Shown here in pieces: positions 42,835 to 53,200 of a DNA stretch of 64,000 nt. Numbering within the stretch: the stretch's first letter is position 1; each line of letters begins with the position of its first letter. A model generated the notes under the pieces. It saw only the letters and a program-made list of their open reading frames with translations. It was not told the origin of the DNA and searched no databases. The position numbers were made by a program, and so were the translations under genes. The DNA comes from an uncultured Eubacteriales bacterium (lineage in GTDB: Bacteria; Bacillota; Clostridia; Oscillospirales; Acutalibacteraceae). The DNA is taken from contig CAKUFK010000013.1 of assembly GCA_934647945.1 (NCBI GenBank), positions 24,097-88,096 of the forward strand, in the 5' to 3' direction.

Positions 42835-43743
42835 TTATGGGCGTCTTGCTGAGGAGTACGGCTCCGGTCGGAGCGCGTTGTTCCATAGGGGGCCGAGCAG
42901 GCTGTACTGGGTCAGCTCAAACTCGTAATCCTTGCCGTCGCCCTTTTCGATATATTTCAGCGTGGCACCGTTTTGAGGGTCAATCCAGAATTTTTTATAT
43001 ACCCCAAAGCCGTTGTCCTTGATCTCGTATACGTCGCACGCCACATTACAGAGGGTTTCCATGCCGACATAATGGGTTTTGATCCTCAAAGAATAGCCGT
43101 CATGCTCCGTTTCCTCGTAAAAGGTGTCCAGCCACACGGTCAGCTCCCGGACAAGCTTATCCTCAGTCAGCGTGCCGTCGTAGTCCTGATTGATATACCA
43201 TACGCCGTCATCACCGCCAACATAGTGTGTTTTGGTTTCCGCGCTGGTGTGTTCTTTTTCAATCCGTCCGCCGTCCCAGACGTTTTCAGTCATCAGCGAG
43301 TAATTCCCATCAAGCAGAGCCACCGTAACATGACGGTAAATCTCGCCGTCCTCTTTTTCCGTGAGCTTAAGATAGCCCGCGTTCGGCGGATTGAAAAACG
43401 CCTCGGTCAGCTTGCCGCCGTTCGGTTTGCCCTCCGATCCCTGCGCAGCGCTCACGACCTTTACCAGCGCGGTTTTGCTTTCTTCGCCTTTTTTTGCCGT
43501 AATCACCGATTCACCGGCCACAAGCCCCTTGAAAGCCGCCTTGCCGCCCTCGGACGTCAGCTCGATAATGTCGTCTTTCTCATTCTCAAAGGTTATGGCG
43601 CTGTCCCCGTCAAACGGCGTCCAGACATCCTCGCCGCCTACGATAATCGTAAAGGTTTTGTCATGCTTTCCGCTGCCCTCACCGCAGGCGGCAAGGATAA
43701 ACAGCAAAAGCGCGGCAAACAGAAGCGCTGAAATTCGTTTCAT
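42835..43743 (-). CDS. lipoprotein of unknown function
   Basis: The 302-residue protein has a signal peptide and lipobox (LFILAACGEG, Cys at about 20), then a short domain with TIIVGGEDVWTPF and VITAKKGEESKTALVKV that resembles an Ig-like fold, and a larger C-terminal domain (HYVGMETLCNVACDVYEIKD). It would sit on the outer face of the membrane. AAGGAGG precedes the ATG. It is the last gene of a run of lipoproteins on the minus strand. Confidence 0.75.
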   Translation of the reverse strand: MKRISALLFAALLLFILAACGEGSGKHDKTFTIIVGGEDVWTPFDGDSAITFENEKDDIIELTSEGGKAAFKGLVAGESVITAKKGEESKTALVKVVSAAQGSEGKPNGGKLTEAFFNPPNAGYLKLTEKEDGEIYRHVTVALLDGNYSLMTENVWDGGRIEKEHTSAETKTHYVGGDDGVWYINQDYDGTLTEDKLVRELTVWLDTFYEETEHDGYSLRIKTHYVGMETLCNVACDVYEIKDNGFGVYKKFWIDPQNGATLKYIEKGDGKDYEFELTQYSLLGPLWNNALRPEPYSSARRP

Positions 43744-43804
43744 GAAGTTCCTCCTTGTAGAAAGTGCGGGCGGGAAAGCGAAAGGCTTTCCCGCCCGGAA
43801 TTCA

Positions 43805-44284
43805 TTAGTTCATAAAATCATAGTTTGCCACCTGAATATGCAGATTGTACTTATGGGTTCCGGTTTCATAAAGGATGTCGTTGATTTCCTCGTCCTCGTC
43901 GGTTAAGGTCAGCGAAACGGTAAAGTTCTTATCGCTGTTCACGCCGTACCATGACATAGAACCCCACTCATCCATTTCCAGCTTTTCCTCTGCGAACGCC
44001 GCATAAGTCAGGCCTTTTTCTTTGAGCATGGAAACATATACCTTTACATCGTCGAGCGTCGCGCCGTCAATATAGGTGTTGATACCCCTGTTTTCCAAGT
44101 TTGTATTTTCGGTATCCGTGAATACAATTTTTCCGCTGCCTGTATAAGCTGCCCAGTCGGGAACAAATTCACTTTCAGGAAACGCAAAGGTCTTGCCGCC
44201 GAACGGGGGTTTTCCGCTCTCGCCGCAGGCGGCGAGAGCGAATACCATCGTCAGGGCCAGTAAAAGTGCAACCAGTTTTTTCAT
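43805..44284 (-). CDS. small lipoprotein of unknown function
   Basis: The 159-residue protein has a clear signal peptide with lipobox FALAACGES. The mature part is acidic and has no known motif. AAGGAGAG precedes the ATG. It lies 61 bases from the next lipoprotein gene and 21 bases from the previous one, so co-transcription is likely. Confidence 0.75.
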   Translation of the reverse strand: MKKLVALLLALTMVFALAACGESGKPPFGGKTFAFPESEFVPDWAAYTGSGKIVFTDTENTNLENRGINTYIDGATLDDVKVYVSMLKEKGLTYAAFAEEKLEMDEWGSMSWYGVNSDKNFTVSLTLTDEDEEINDILYETGTHKYNLHIQVANYDFMN

Positions 44285-44305
44285 AATGAAACTCTCCTTT
44301 TCTTA

Positions 44306-45244
44306 TCAATAATTAAAGTTATTATCATTTCTTGGATCGTCATCGTTTGGATTCAATCCGATTTGCAAAACCTCACCTTCCACGCCGTCAAAGGTCGAGA
44401 AAGTAAACGAAACCGAGCGCACAGTGTCGCCCTCCCATACATAGAGGGTATCTCCGTAAACAGGCTCGGACAGCGACTTAAAAACCGGGTTCGCCATATC
44501 GTCGGCTTTATATACCCAGGCGAAAACCTCGTCGTAGCCGCTTTTCAACATGCTAAACACCTTGTCGATCACAGGAAAGTAACCGTCCATATCCGGCGAA
44601 CCTTTGATCGCGCGCATATACGGCAGATTCTCCATCGCGTCGGGCAGCTCCTCATCGGTCAATACCTCAAAGTCCTCCGGCTGCGTAAAGCCGGTCAGTT
44701 TCATTTCCGCAAGCACCTCGTCGGTAAACCAACGGCTGCCGCCGGTTTGCTCGGACGGTTTGCTGGAGGCTTCAGGCTGCACCGCAATACCCACCACAAA
44801 GGTGATATAAGCAACCTCTGTGCCTTCCCACATACTGTCGTAGATACGGAAGTCATAAACTCCGTCCTCATCCGGCGCAGTGAAAGTGCGGGGACTTTCG
44901 CCCATATCCTCCAAGTCGCAACTGTCGAGATAATGCTCGTCGGCAAGCTCCTCTTTGTTATGCTCAATGTCGGACGGCATCATGGCAAGCCATGCCGTCA
45001 TATTGTCGTTTTCATCACTGAGTCCTGAAATCTCAAAGGACAGCTTGATTTCCTCGCCGGGTAGAAACCGCTCTTTTTTAAGACCGAGCTCGACTTTTAA
45101 TTTGTTGTTCGCGTCCAGCGTTACCATCTTTGGCGTTTTCGTCTCCGTGCCGCCCTCTGACGGTGTTTTATTTCCGAACAATCCGCAGCCCGCCAGAGAG
45201 AGCAGCATGACTGCCGAAAGAGCAAATATCAGGAATTTTTTCAT
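44306..45244 (-). CDS. lipoprotein of unknown function
   Basis: The 312-residue protein starts at ATG 45244 with GAGGAGG upstream; the lipobox is LSLAGCGLFG. The N-terminal half looks like an Ig-like domain (LPGEEIKLSFEISGL after KKERF), the C-terminal half is unassigned. Its ATG overlaps the stop of the zinc protein gene (ATGA), so the two are coupled. Confidence 0.75.
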   Translation of the reverse strand: MKKFLIFALSAVMLLSLAGCGLFGNKTPSEGGTETKTPKMVTLDANNKLKVELGLKKERFLPGEEIKLSFEISGLSDENDNMTAWLAMMPSDIEHNKEELADEHYLDSCDLEDMGESPRTFTAPDEDGVYDFRIYDSMWEGTEVAYITFVVGIAVQPEASSKPSEQTGGSRWFTDEVLAEMKLTGFTQPEDFEVLTDEELPDAMENLPYMRAIKGSPDMDGYFPVIDKVFSMLKSGYDEVFAWVYKADDMANPVFKSLSEPVYGDTLYVWEGDTVRSVSFTFSTFDGVEGEVLQIGLNPNDDDPRNDNNFNY

Positions 45245-45588
45245 GGGCCGGAATGCCTCCTCTTGTTTTGGATTTGGACTTCGCATTTCAGGCAGACGAT
45301 TTCAAACTCCGCAAAGCAATCGTCACATACACGCTGTCCACATTGGGGGCAGCGATTGAAGTTCAGCACGGCCTCGGTATTGGCGCGCTCGTATGCCGCA
45401 TCATGCTCCGCTTTCCACATCAAAACGCGGGCTTTTTTCTCCCCCTCATTTTCGAGCGATGCGTCCCGCATCGAAAACGGGTAATGTTCACTTTCCCATG
45501 CCATCCCGCACTCGTCGCAGTAAAAAACAAAACGGAAGTATCGGTCAGTGGAATGATCTTCGTATTTTTTTGTTACCGCGGGCAGCAT
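45241..45588 (-). CDS. zinc-ribbon protein
   Basis: The 115-residue protein has CDEC near residue 24-27 and CPQCGQRVCDDCF followed by CLKC at the C-terminal end, so it should bind two or more zinc ions. It begins the lipoprotein gene run. Function unknown. Plus-strand readings of this stretch are not supported. Confidence 0.7.
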   Translation of the reverse strand: MLPAVTKKYEDHSTDRYFRFVFYCDECGMAWESEHYPFSMRDASLENEGEKKARVLMWKAEHDAAYERANTEAVLNFNRCPQCGQRVCDDCFAEFEIVCLKCEVQIQNKRRHSGP

Positions 45589-45704
45589 CGTTTTCCCCTC
45601 CTTCCCTTCTCATGCTTTCTAGAGTAGCATGCGGCCTTTGTCCATGCCTCCACCCGAATCGGGGGGAATTCACGTTTTCGGTGCATATTTCTGGATAAAG
45701 ACAG

Positions 45705-45733
45705 AAAAAACGCCCAATCGTTACGATTAGGCG
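45705..45733 (-). terminator. terminator of the LuxR-type regulator gene
   Basis: CGCCTAATCG and CGATTGGGCG pair with one mismatch; six T follow on the minus strand. Confidence 0.75.
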
Positions 45734-45745
45734 GAGAAGAACGGG

Positions 45746-47137
45746 TTACCCGTTCCGGTTGGCTATGTCAAACAGTTCCCGTTTGGAATGGATATCCAGC
45801 TTGAAGTACAGAGATTTTCGATACCCTTTTTCCGTGTTGAGCGTGATGTTCATTGTTTTGGCGGCAGAGCTTTCGGTGTGGCCGTCCAGGATCAGCCTTG
45901 CCAAGATGTATTCCTGTTCGGATAAACAATCGAAAGGATGGGGCTGTTTTATCGGAATTTCCGGCCGATCCGGCTGTGAAATAACGGCCTTGTTTTCCGG
46001 TGCGTCTTTTTTGTTCCAGGCGTAGACAAAGTAGGGTTCCAGAAAAAAATACACAATCAGCAGCACTACCGACAGCGCCGCATAGATGCCATATAGCAGG
46101 GCAATATTGTCTCGCAGCAGCTCCTGCAAGCTCGAATGGAACAAGGCGAGCGTCAGACCCATACCGGCGCCGATCGCACCGATGAAACGGGTGGGATAGA
46201 TGCCGAAGGAGACAGCGGCGAAGAAGGTCCACAGCACCGCCAGCACGACGATAAAGCCCAGCAGGACGAGTGACGGATAACGCAGGAAGGGAATACGCAG
46301 GGACAGGTAGGACAGCACGAAGCCCAACACCGACAGTGCGAAAAAACCGCCATAAATACGGAGCGACCGCGCCTTCAGCTTCCGGCGAATGATCGTTAAC
46401 ACCATCGCCATCACAGCGGCAGATAGGTACAGTACACTGATTCCATTCGGTACGCTTTCCGCAAAAGAGGAAGCGAAACACAGCAGCAGCGTCGAAAAAG
46501 CATTGATCGCCCACAATCCGAGAAACAGCACTTTCGGCATACGAAGCATGTCTTTCCGTTGTACATAGGGGGCTTCGATTTTTGCCGGAATGAGGTAATA
46601 GAACACCGTAATCAAAGCAATAGGAACGATTGAGAAGAGTGTAAAAACTGTAAAACGGATCGGATAAAGCTCATTTTGCAGTATGGCAATCAGCACTCCG
46701 CCGGCCGCCATCCCGATAATTCCATCCCGCCAGGCCGTCTCAGTGGTAAACTGATGCGCAGTGACCGAAACCATCACGCCGATGGAGAACGTGCAGACAA
46801 ACGCCTCTATATAGAATAAAACGGTTATAACCGCGGATGGAAACGGAAGTGGGATCAGTACTGCGGCCAGAAATACGGCAGGCATCAATACCCGTTCCGC
46901 CCGCACCGTTTGGCGGGGAAACAGGCTGATAAACAGGATGGAAGCCAAATACCCGATGACGATCACGGCTAACGTGTCTGTCCGCGTCAGTGGGATAGGC
47001 GTTCTGCCGAACAGCGACATGGTGGTGCCGGAATAGTACAGCACCCCCATCTGCCAGACGATAAACGGCGCCGTAAAGAGCGTCAGCAGCCCGCCCGAAA
47101 CCCTATATTGATGGTTCTGTTTTTGAATGAAGCGCAT
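45746..47137 (-). CDS. membrane-bound LuxR-type transcription regulator
   Basis: The 463-residue protein starts at ATG 47137 with GAGGGGTG upstream. About twelve membrane helices fill residues 15-385, as in transporter-like sensors, and a LuxR helix-turn-helix closes the protein (LSEQEYILARLILDGHTESS, then AAKTMNITLNTEKGYRKSLY). Such fusions sense a signal at the membrane and bind DNA. They are common in Eggerthellaceae and some Clostridia. The signal and target genes are unknown; the lipoprotein run next to it is a candidate. Confidence 0.85.
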   Translation of the reverse strand: MRFIQKQNHQYRVSGGLLTLFTAPFIVWQMGVLYYSGTTMSLFGRTPIPLTRTDTLAVIVIGYLASILFISLFPRQTVRAERVLMPAVFLAAVLIPLPFPSAVITVLFYIEAFVCTFSIGVMVSVTAHQFTTETAWRDGIIGMAAGGVLIAILQNELYPIRFTVFTLFSIVPIALITVFYYLIPAKIEAPYVQRKDMLRMPKVLFLGLWAINAFSTLLLCFASSFAESVPNGISVLYLSAAVMAMVLTIIRRKLKARSLRIYGGFFALSVLGFVLSYLSLRIPFLRYPSLVLLGFIVVLAVLWTFFAAVSFGIYPTRFIGAIGAGMGLTLALFHSSLQELLRDNIALLYGIYAALSVVLLIVYFFLEPYFVYAWNKKDAPENKAVISQPDRPEIPIKQPHPFDCLSEQEYILARLILDGHTESSAAKTMNITLNTEKGYRKSLYFKLDIHSKRELFDIANRNG

Positions 47138-47173
47138 GTTGAAACACCCCTCGACAGGCTTGTTTTTTGTAAA

Positions 47174-47203
47174 GGGAGTGACCCGTAATTTCAGGGCACT
47201 CCC
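47174..47203 (-). other. stem-loop in the leader of the LuxR-type gene
   Basis: GGGAGTG(A)CCC pairs with GGGCACTCCC, with one bulged base. A GGAGC/GCTCC hairpin near 47230-47246 lies further upstream, as does a TATACA -10 candidate. These may end the histidine kinase transcript or regulate the LuxR-type gene. Confidence 0.4.
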
Positions 47204-47408
47204 TTGCGCATACCTGTGTATAATCAAGCCGGAGCCGCTCCGGAAAATGGCCTGCGACGCTCCATACGCCAAAATCCTCCACACTAAAAAGCATGGATAC
47301 CAAGCCCGCGCTCAGGATATTGGTACAAACCGCAGTGAAGAACGGATATCCCTGCAGAAAAGCTGGTTTCCACCCGCCAATCTCTTATCCTCGTGCGGCT
47401 GCCATCGT

Positions 47409-49958
47409 TCATCCTCCGCCCTTGAGCGCTTTATTGGTTTCATATATGAGGTCTTTTATCACAAGCGGTTTCCCGATATGCGCGTTCATGCCGCTGGCCC
47501 GGGATTTTTCCACGTCCTCGGCGTATACGTTCGCCGTCATGGCAATGATCGGGACACTTCTCGCCTGCGGATGGCCGCTGGCCCGAATCGCGACAGTCGC
47601 CTCGTAGCCGTTCATCTCGGGCATCTGAATATCCATATATATGACGTCATAGTCCCCGGGTGCGGAAGATATAAACGTATCTACCGCCTCTGCGCCGTTG
47701 CCCGCAATTTCCACCTCAAAGCCGAGCTGTTCAAGAATTCTGCAGGCGATCATTTGATTAATTTCGTTGTCCTCACACAGAAGTGCCCGCATATTCTTAA
47801 AAGAGGCCGCCGTTTCCTCGATGTGTGTGCTTGTATGAGAGGGCTGTGCCGAATCCTTATCAAACGACAACTCAACAGTGAAGACGCTGCCCGCGTCAAC
47901 CGTACTGTCACAGGCAATGGTGCCACCCATCGCCGTCACATAGCTTTTGCAGATGGAAAGACCCAGGCCGGTACCCTCGATGCTGCGTACCTTTGTATTC
48001 TCAGCCCGCGTAAACGGCTCGAACAATCCAGGGATCTGTTTCGGATCGATTCCCATACCGCTGTCCTCGATGACAAAACGGAACGCCGCCGTTTCTGAAC
48101 GAAGGGATCTCATTTCCAGGACGGCGAAATGGACCAATCCGCCGGCAGGCGTGAATTTCATGGCATTGTTCAGCAGGTTGATCAAAACCTGTGAAAGCTT
48201 GATCCGGTCTCCAGTCAGGTGGTTCGTCTGAATGTTGCTGAAGTCCACCGTAAACCCCTGCTGTTTGGCCATGCAGAGAGGGCGTATCATCTCACAAATC
48301 TCATCAAGCATTTTCTGCAATTCGAAAGGCTCAGCGGCAATCGCGTCCTGTCCGCTTTCGATGCGGCTCATATCCAGAATATCGTTGATGATATGAAGCA
48401 GATGGCCGGATGAATCCAGAATCGTTTTCAGATATTCCGTTTGTTTTTCCGGTTCATCCACGCTCTCCATGAGAAAACGCGTCATATTCATAATGGCGTT
48501 CATCGGTGTGCGGATATCATGGGACATATTCGCAAGGAAGCGGGTTTTTGCATGATTGGCGCTGTCGGCCATGGCAAGCGCGTTTTTCAGGGCTTCCTCC
48601 CGCTCACGCTCCTTTGTGACATCCTGCGCGATTCCCACGAACTCCGCGTCGTTCTCCGATGGATAAAGACGCATGACATAATAACGCCTACATCCCTCCT
48701 CAGCGTGAGGGACATAATCGCTGATAAAGGAGCCGTTCCCATCCCATTCCGCCAGCTTGCTATTGATCTTCGCCACCGCCTCTGATTCCATTCCATCCGG
48801 CATAATCATCCGATATCGTTGCCCCTCTACCACAAGCCCTAAATAGCTGTAGCCAATGATATCTTTCACGTTGGAGGAGCAGTAAAGCGGTTCTGCCTGC
48901 CGGGTCGAGAGCAGGGCAAAGGCGATCTGCGTATTCACAACAAGCTGATCATACAATCGTTCCCGCACCATTAGGGCACTGTCGAATTGCCTTCTCCGTG
49001 CCTGATAGATAAAGCGGAAGGTAATTAAAGTACAGAAAGCCAAAAAGACGATGATAGCGATGCTCAACCCGATGACGCTCGAAGTGAAGCCATCCATGGT
49101 CGCATTCACAACCCCTTCAGGCACCCAATAGCATAGCTGCCATAACGTATCCCCATTTTTTACCGGCATGAGCACCACATACCAGGAGCCGTTGTCGTTT
49201 CGGCACAGGAATGTGCTGATTTCCTCTGTAATCATGGTATCCTCAACGGTATATCCCTCTTGGGTTAGGCAGATGCAGTCCATATCGTCAAACAGTGTGA
49301 GTATATTATGGATCTCCGGGGCGTTGGGGTGTGTAAGCTGGCTGATTTTTGCGCCTCCGCTCTGTGCGAGGTACATAAACGCTTCTCCATCGAAGGAGGA
49401 GAAATCCATTCCGTCAAGGAAGGAATCCAGATTTTGCACGGTGGATACGGCCACAGCCCGTGAGCCGTTTATCAGAAGCCGCGATTCCAGCGGGACGGTA
49501 TAGGTGACGGTAGACTGCTTGATTGTCATACATTGTCCGTACTGTTGTGCGCCGTATATGAATTCGGCAGCCTCATCCGGCCGAACGGCATCCCCCTCTG
49601 CATTTACACAACACCCACCTTCCGTGTAGACCACTATATTGGAAACGCCCCATATATCCTGCTCGTTTCTCATAAAGGCCAATAAATCATCGGTCTCTGC
49701 CTGCTCCCTTGTTTGAAAACCGTCCGCAATACTTTCCGCAACTTTCCAATCGTTGTCGATTTTCCCTTCAATATAGGAGGCGACCTGGTAGCTGATTTCC
49801 ACCAAATGAGAGGCGCTTTCGGCGGTGATACTGTCTTGATAGCGACTGATAAAATTGCGAAAAAACCAAATCAAAGCCAAAATCACTACAAGGGCAGCAA
49901 GCCATACCGCGAGCACCCTCTTTGTCGTCATTCTTTTTTGCTTGCCTCCCCTGTTCAT
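47409..49958 (-). CDS. hybrid sensor histidine kinase with receiver domain
   Basis: The protein of about 849 residues has a membrane helix near the N terminus (VLAVWLAALVVILALIWFF), an extracellular sensor of about 270 residues, a second helix, a PAS-like domain, HisKA with the phospho-His in SHDIRTPMN near 478, HATPase (NLLNNAMKFTP, GMGIDPKQIPGLFEPF, GTGLGLSI) and a C-terminal REC with Asp in VIYMDIQMPEMNG. A phosphorelay through an HPt domain is expected; a decayed HPt lies just upstream. ATG 49958 is chosen; ATG 49931 is possible. Confidence 0.9.
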   Translation of the reverse strand: MNRGGKQKRMTTKRVLAVWLAALVVILALIWFFRNFISRYQDSITAESASHLVEISYQVASYIEGKIDNDWKVAESIADGFQTREQAETDDLLAFMRNEQDIWGVSNIVVYTEGGCCVNAEGDAVRPDEAAEFIYGAQQYGQCMTIKQSTVTYTVPLESRLLINGSRAVAVSTVQNLDSFLDGMDFSSFDGEAFMYLAQSGGAKISQLTHPNAPEIHNILTLFDDMDCICLTQEGYTVEDTMITEEISTFLCRNDNGSWYVVLMPVKNGDTLWQLCYWVPEGVVNATMDGFTSSVIGLSIAIIVFLAFCTLITFRFIYQARRRQFDSALMVRERLYDQLVVNTQIAFALLSTRQAEPLYCSSNVKDIIGYSYLGLVVEGQRYRMIMPDGMESEAVAKINSKLAEWDGNGSFISDYVPHAEEGCRRYYVMRLYPSENDAEFVGIAQDVTKEREREEALKNALAMADSANHAKTRFLANMSHDIRTPMNAIMNMTRFLMESVDEPEKQTEYLKTILDSSGHLLHIINDILDMSRIESGQDAIAAEPFELQKMLDEICEMIRPLCMAKQQGFTVDFSNIQTNHLTGDRIKLSQVLINLLNNAMKFTPAGGLVHFAVLEMRSLRSETAAFRFVIEDSGMGIDPKQIPGLFEPFTRAENTKVRSIEGTGLGLSICKSYVTAMGGTIACDSTVDAGSVFTVELSFDKDSAQPSHTSTHIEETAASFKNMRALLCEDNEINQMIACRILEQLGFEVEIAGNGAEAVDTFISSAPGDYDVIYMDIQMPEMNGYEATVAIRASGHPQARSVPIIAMTANVYAEDVEKSRASGMNAHIGKPLVIKDLIYETNKALKGGG

Positions 49959-49978
49959 GAAATGAAATCCACACCTCT

Positions 49979-50190
49979 CTAAATGGCCTTCACAAGCGCT
50001 TTCCGCTCGCAAGGGCAGGATGCTGCCGCGTTGTACTGAAAATCAAGTTCACCACCATTTTGTGCGCGCAGGAATGCGATGGTCCCGCATACCGCCTGAT
50101 ATATTGGGTTCAAGCCGAGATTTCCGGAAAGGCCTTTCAGACCATGCGCCATGTCAAAAGCGGCTTTTCATATAGCCCTCGAATTTCCTT
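49979..50190 (-). pseudogene. HPt phosphotransfer domain remnant, frameshifted
   Basis: Between the giant regulator and the histidine kinase, two minus-strand frames join into an HPt-like sequence: LRRKFEGYMKS, then, one base shifted, AFDMAHGLKGLSGNLGLNPI, ending in ERKALVKAI with a TAG at 49979. The AHxLKG..GNLG pattern holds the phospho-accepting His of HPt domains. The frameshift and missing N terminus suggest decay, though a short product from ATG near 50156 is possible. Confidence 0.5.
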
Positions 50191-50216
50191 CTTAGATGGC
50201 TTCGGGAGGTCGTCCC

Positions 50217-53200
50217 TTAGCCATCTTTATCGATTGTGCCGACTTCTCTTGCCATGGTAAGTTCCAGTACATCCTCAGTACCGGAACTCTGGACAAAAAT
50301 CACGTCGGTCTGAATGAGCCGATAGGCCCCGCCGCAAAATTGCCTGCCCTTGAACGAGACCATTTTCTTGCCACGCCCATGAGCTGCAAGTAAATTGGAA
50401 CGGGTAAACGCTTTGATAAAAGATTTTCTGTCAGCCGGGTGGACGGTGTCAGCGATCCCGGCAACCAGCTCGTCAAACACTCCGGTGTCGACGTGGGGAC
50501 GGACGGCATTGTCCTTATACTGCAATTTGCAATACCGGTTCTGCGTCAAGTTTACTGAGATTACCATCGGATATACTGCCGAGAAAGTGGCCAGCAGAGA
50601 TTCCAAGTCCTCGTTGCTGAAAAAATCCGCTTGTTCCTCAATATAGGGCGTGTATTGATATGCCGCTTGTTCCATTTCCGGCGTATAAAACGCAAAATTG
50701 TTTTTGCCATTGCGCTTGACATGATAGAGCGCTTTATCCGCCTGCTGAAACAGTGTGTCGTAGGTGTCCCTGGCGGTTACGCCAAAAGCGATGCCGACAC
50801 TGACCCGCAGCGGAAGCTGCTTCTGCTCCCCGATACGAATGGCCGAAAGCCTTTTCATAAAGGTTCGCATGGCGCTGCTGAGCCAGGATTCCGTTCCGCA
50901 ATTGTCCAGGAATGCGATAAACTCATCGCCTCCAATTCGGCCGACGATATCGGTCTGGCGAAACTGCGTGTGCAGCGCCTCCCCGATCAGCTGTATCGCT
51001 TTGTCGCCCTGCGCGTGGCCCAGCGTATCATTGAAAGTTTTAAGGCTATCCAGGTCTACTACAAGGAGGGCACAGGGGGCGGCCTCCGTACGGGAGAGTC
51101 TACTGGAAATGAGGTTTTCCGCCGTGGTCTTGTTATAAACCCCGGTCATGCCGTCCGTTTCCGCTTTCTTCTTTACATCCAGCGCGGCAAATTTTTCTTT
51201 TGTGATATCGCGCAGGATGGTGTAGACTTTGATATGTCCGGTGTATGGATCTTGGATCATTTGTAATTCCGAACGTATAAAACCGTGACTGCCGTCCGGA
51301 AGAGAAACGGCCCATTCCGCACTTAAATTTTTCTGACCGTCAGAAAACTGCGTAATTAAATGCTCCCTTGAGAAAAACTCGAGATATCGGCTTTCCTCTT
51401 CCGGCAAAATATAGTTCTTTACGATGTACTGAATCACCTCGCTGCGTTTTTCCCCAATGGCGGGAAAGTCGTCGGGAAGTAACGCCCCGCCCTGCTTCTC
51501 CGTAATCCCCGTGGTGAGGTCCGCCTCCAGGTAGATCATCACACTTTCGGATGTCACGTCATGGCTGATTGTTTGCAGGTATCGGTCATATGCCAGTTCT
51601 TTTTCGTGGCTTTCTGTGATGTCCAGAACGGAGAGAACCGCGAACTTCGGCGTATGGTCCTCATCATAGATAACGGAGTATTTAATGTCGATCCACCGCG
51701 GCTCTCCAGATGGATTGATATGTATTTTGGCTTCGCCAGTCGGCTTTCCCTCTTTGATTTCACTAAAGATACGCCTGTAATCCTCAACGCTTTCCGGCAG
51801 TATGGCCCCCTTTTCTATAGCGGACTCGGATACAAGGATTTTCGTCCTGATTATGGGCTCTCCGATAGCGGAATCGACGCGGGCCGTATCGGTGGCGATA
51901 TCGTACCGATAGATTTGACGGTTCGAGTGTTCCGCGACAAGCTGCCAGACCCGTTCGTTTTCCCGGCGGGTCTGTATTTCATTTTCAAGCAAGTGACGTC
52001 TGGTCGTATCTTCCAGGGTGACGATCGCTTTGACCGGGGTTCCATTGCTGTTAAAAATGGTTGCGAATTCACCATATTCCCAGCACCACGAGCCATCGGC
52101 ACATTTGATATAGGTCTCTTTGGTTCCGGATGCCTCTCCGCGCAAGATCGCCTTATAAAAAGCGATAAAGGTTGTCCGGCTTGCATCGTCCAGATAAGTG
52201 GTTTTCTCTAAACATTCGGGTAACTTCAGCCTATTGGAGGAAAAGCCGTGTTTTTTTACATAGGCCGCCGGCATGGTCAGCATATGGGTTTTGATGTCGT
52301 ACAGGCAGATGACTCGACCCATCTGTTCCATGGCCAGCCGGATTTCTTCTTCGCTGACACGCAGCCGTTCCTCGATTTCCTTGCGTTGCGTAATATTGAC
52401 GAACACGACAAGATAGACGCGCTCCCCGTTCAACTCCATGAGCCTGCCTTTTTCATACAGCCAGGCGACAGAGCCGTCTTTCGCGCATACCCGAAACTCC
52501 TGTTCGATATTTTGAGGGGAATCCGCCTTGATTGGAAGCACGGACCGAAAGGCGGTCCCATAGTCCTCATCCAGTACAAAACCTCTGAGGTTATCCGCAT
52601 GGATGCGTTCGTATTCCTCCCGGGTATACCCGAGTTCCGACAGCAGCGTACCACCCACATGCAGGAGCTCCCCGTTGTGACATGAGAAGATGATGGTGCA
52701 GAGCGGAATGGAGGTATCCAGAGCCTCTTGATAGGTGCGTTCCCGTGCAAGTTCGCGTGTCCTCGTGATGTCCCATCCGATGCCGTATAACCCAATCACG
52801 CTTCCGGACGAATCATGGAGAAGATATTTGGAGGTACTGGCATACCGCGCGACGCTGTCCGTGGAAGGAAGCGGTTCCTCGCAATCGACAAGAGGTTCAC
52901 CGGTTTCCAATAACCGGCTGTCGTTTTCGCGATACCGATCCGCCTGCGTCGGATCAAACAGATCGTAATCGGTCTTGCCCACAATGTCTTTTTCGCTCTT
53001 TAAACCGGCTAATTTTGCGAATGCCCGGCTGCAGCACATATAATGAAAATGTTTATCCTTGACGAAAGAGAGCTCTGCCGCAGACTCCATCATCGCCGCG
53101 AGAGCAACCGGCAGCATATCCCGGAATGACAATTCCTTTTTTTCTTCATTTGACAGATCGGTGTAATACACGTTAAAAAAGGCGTCTCCGCTGATATCGT

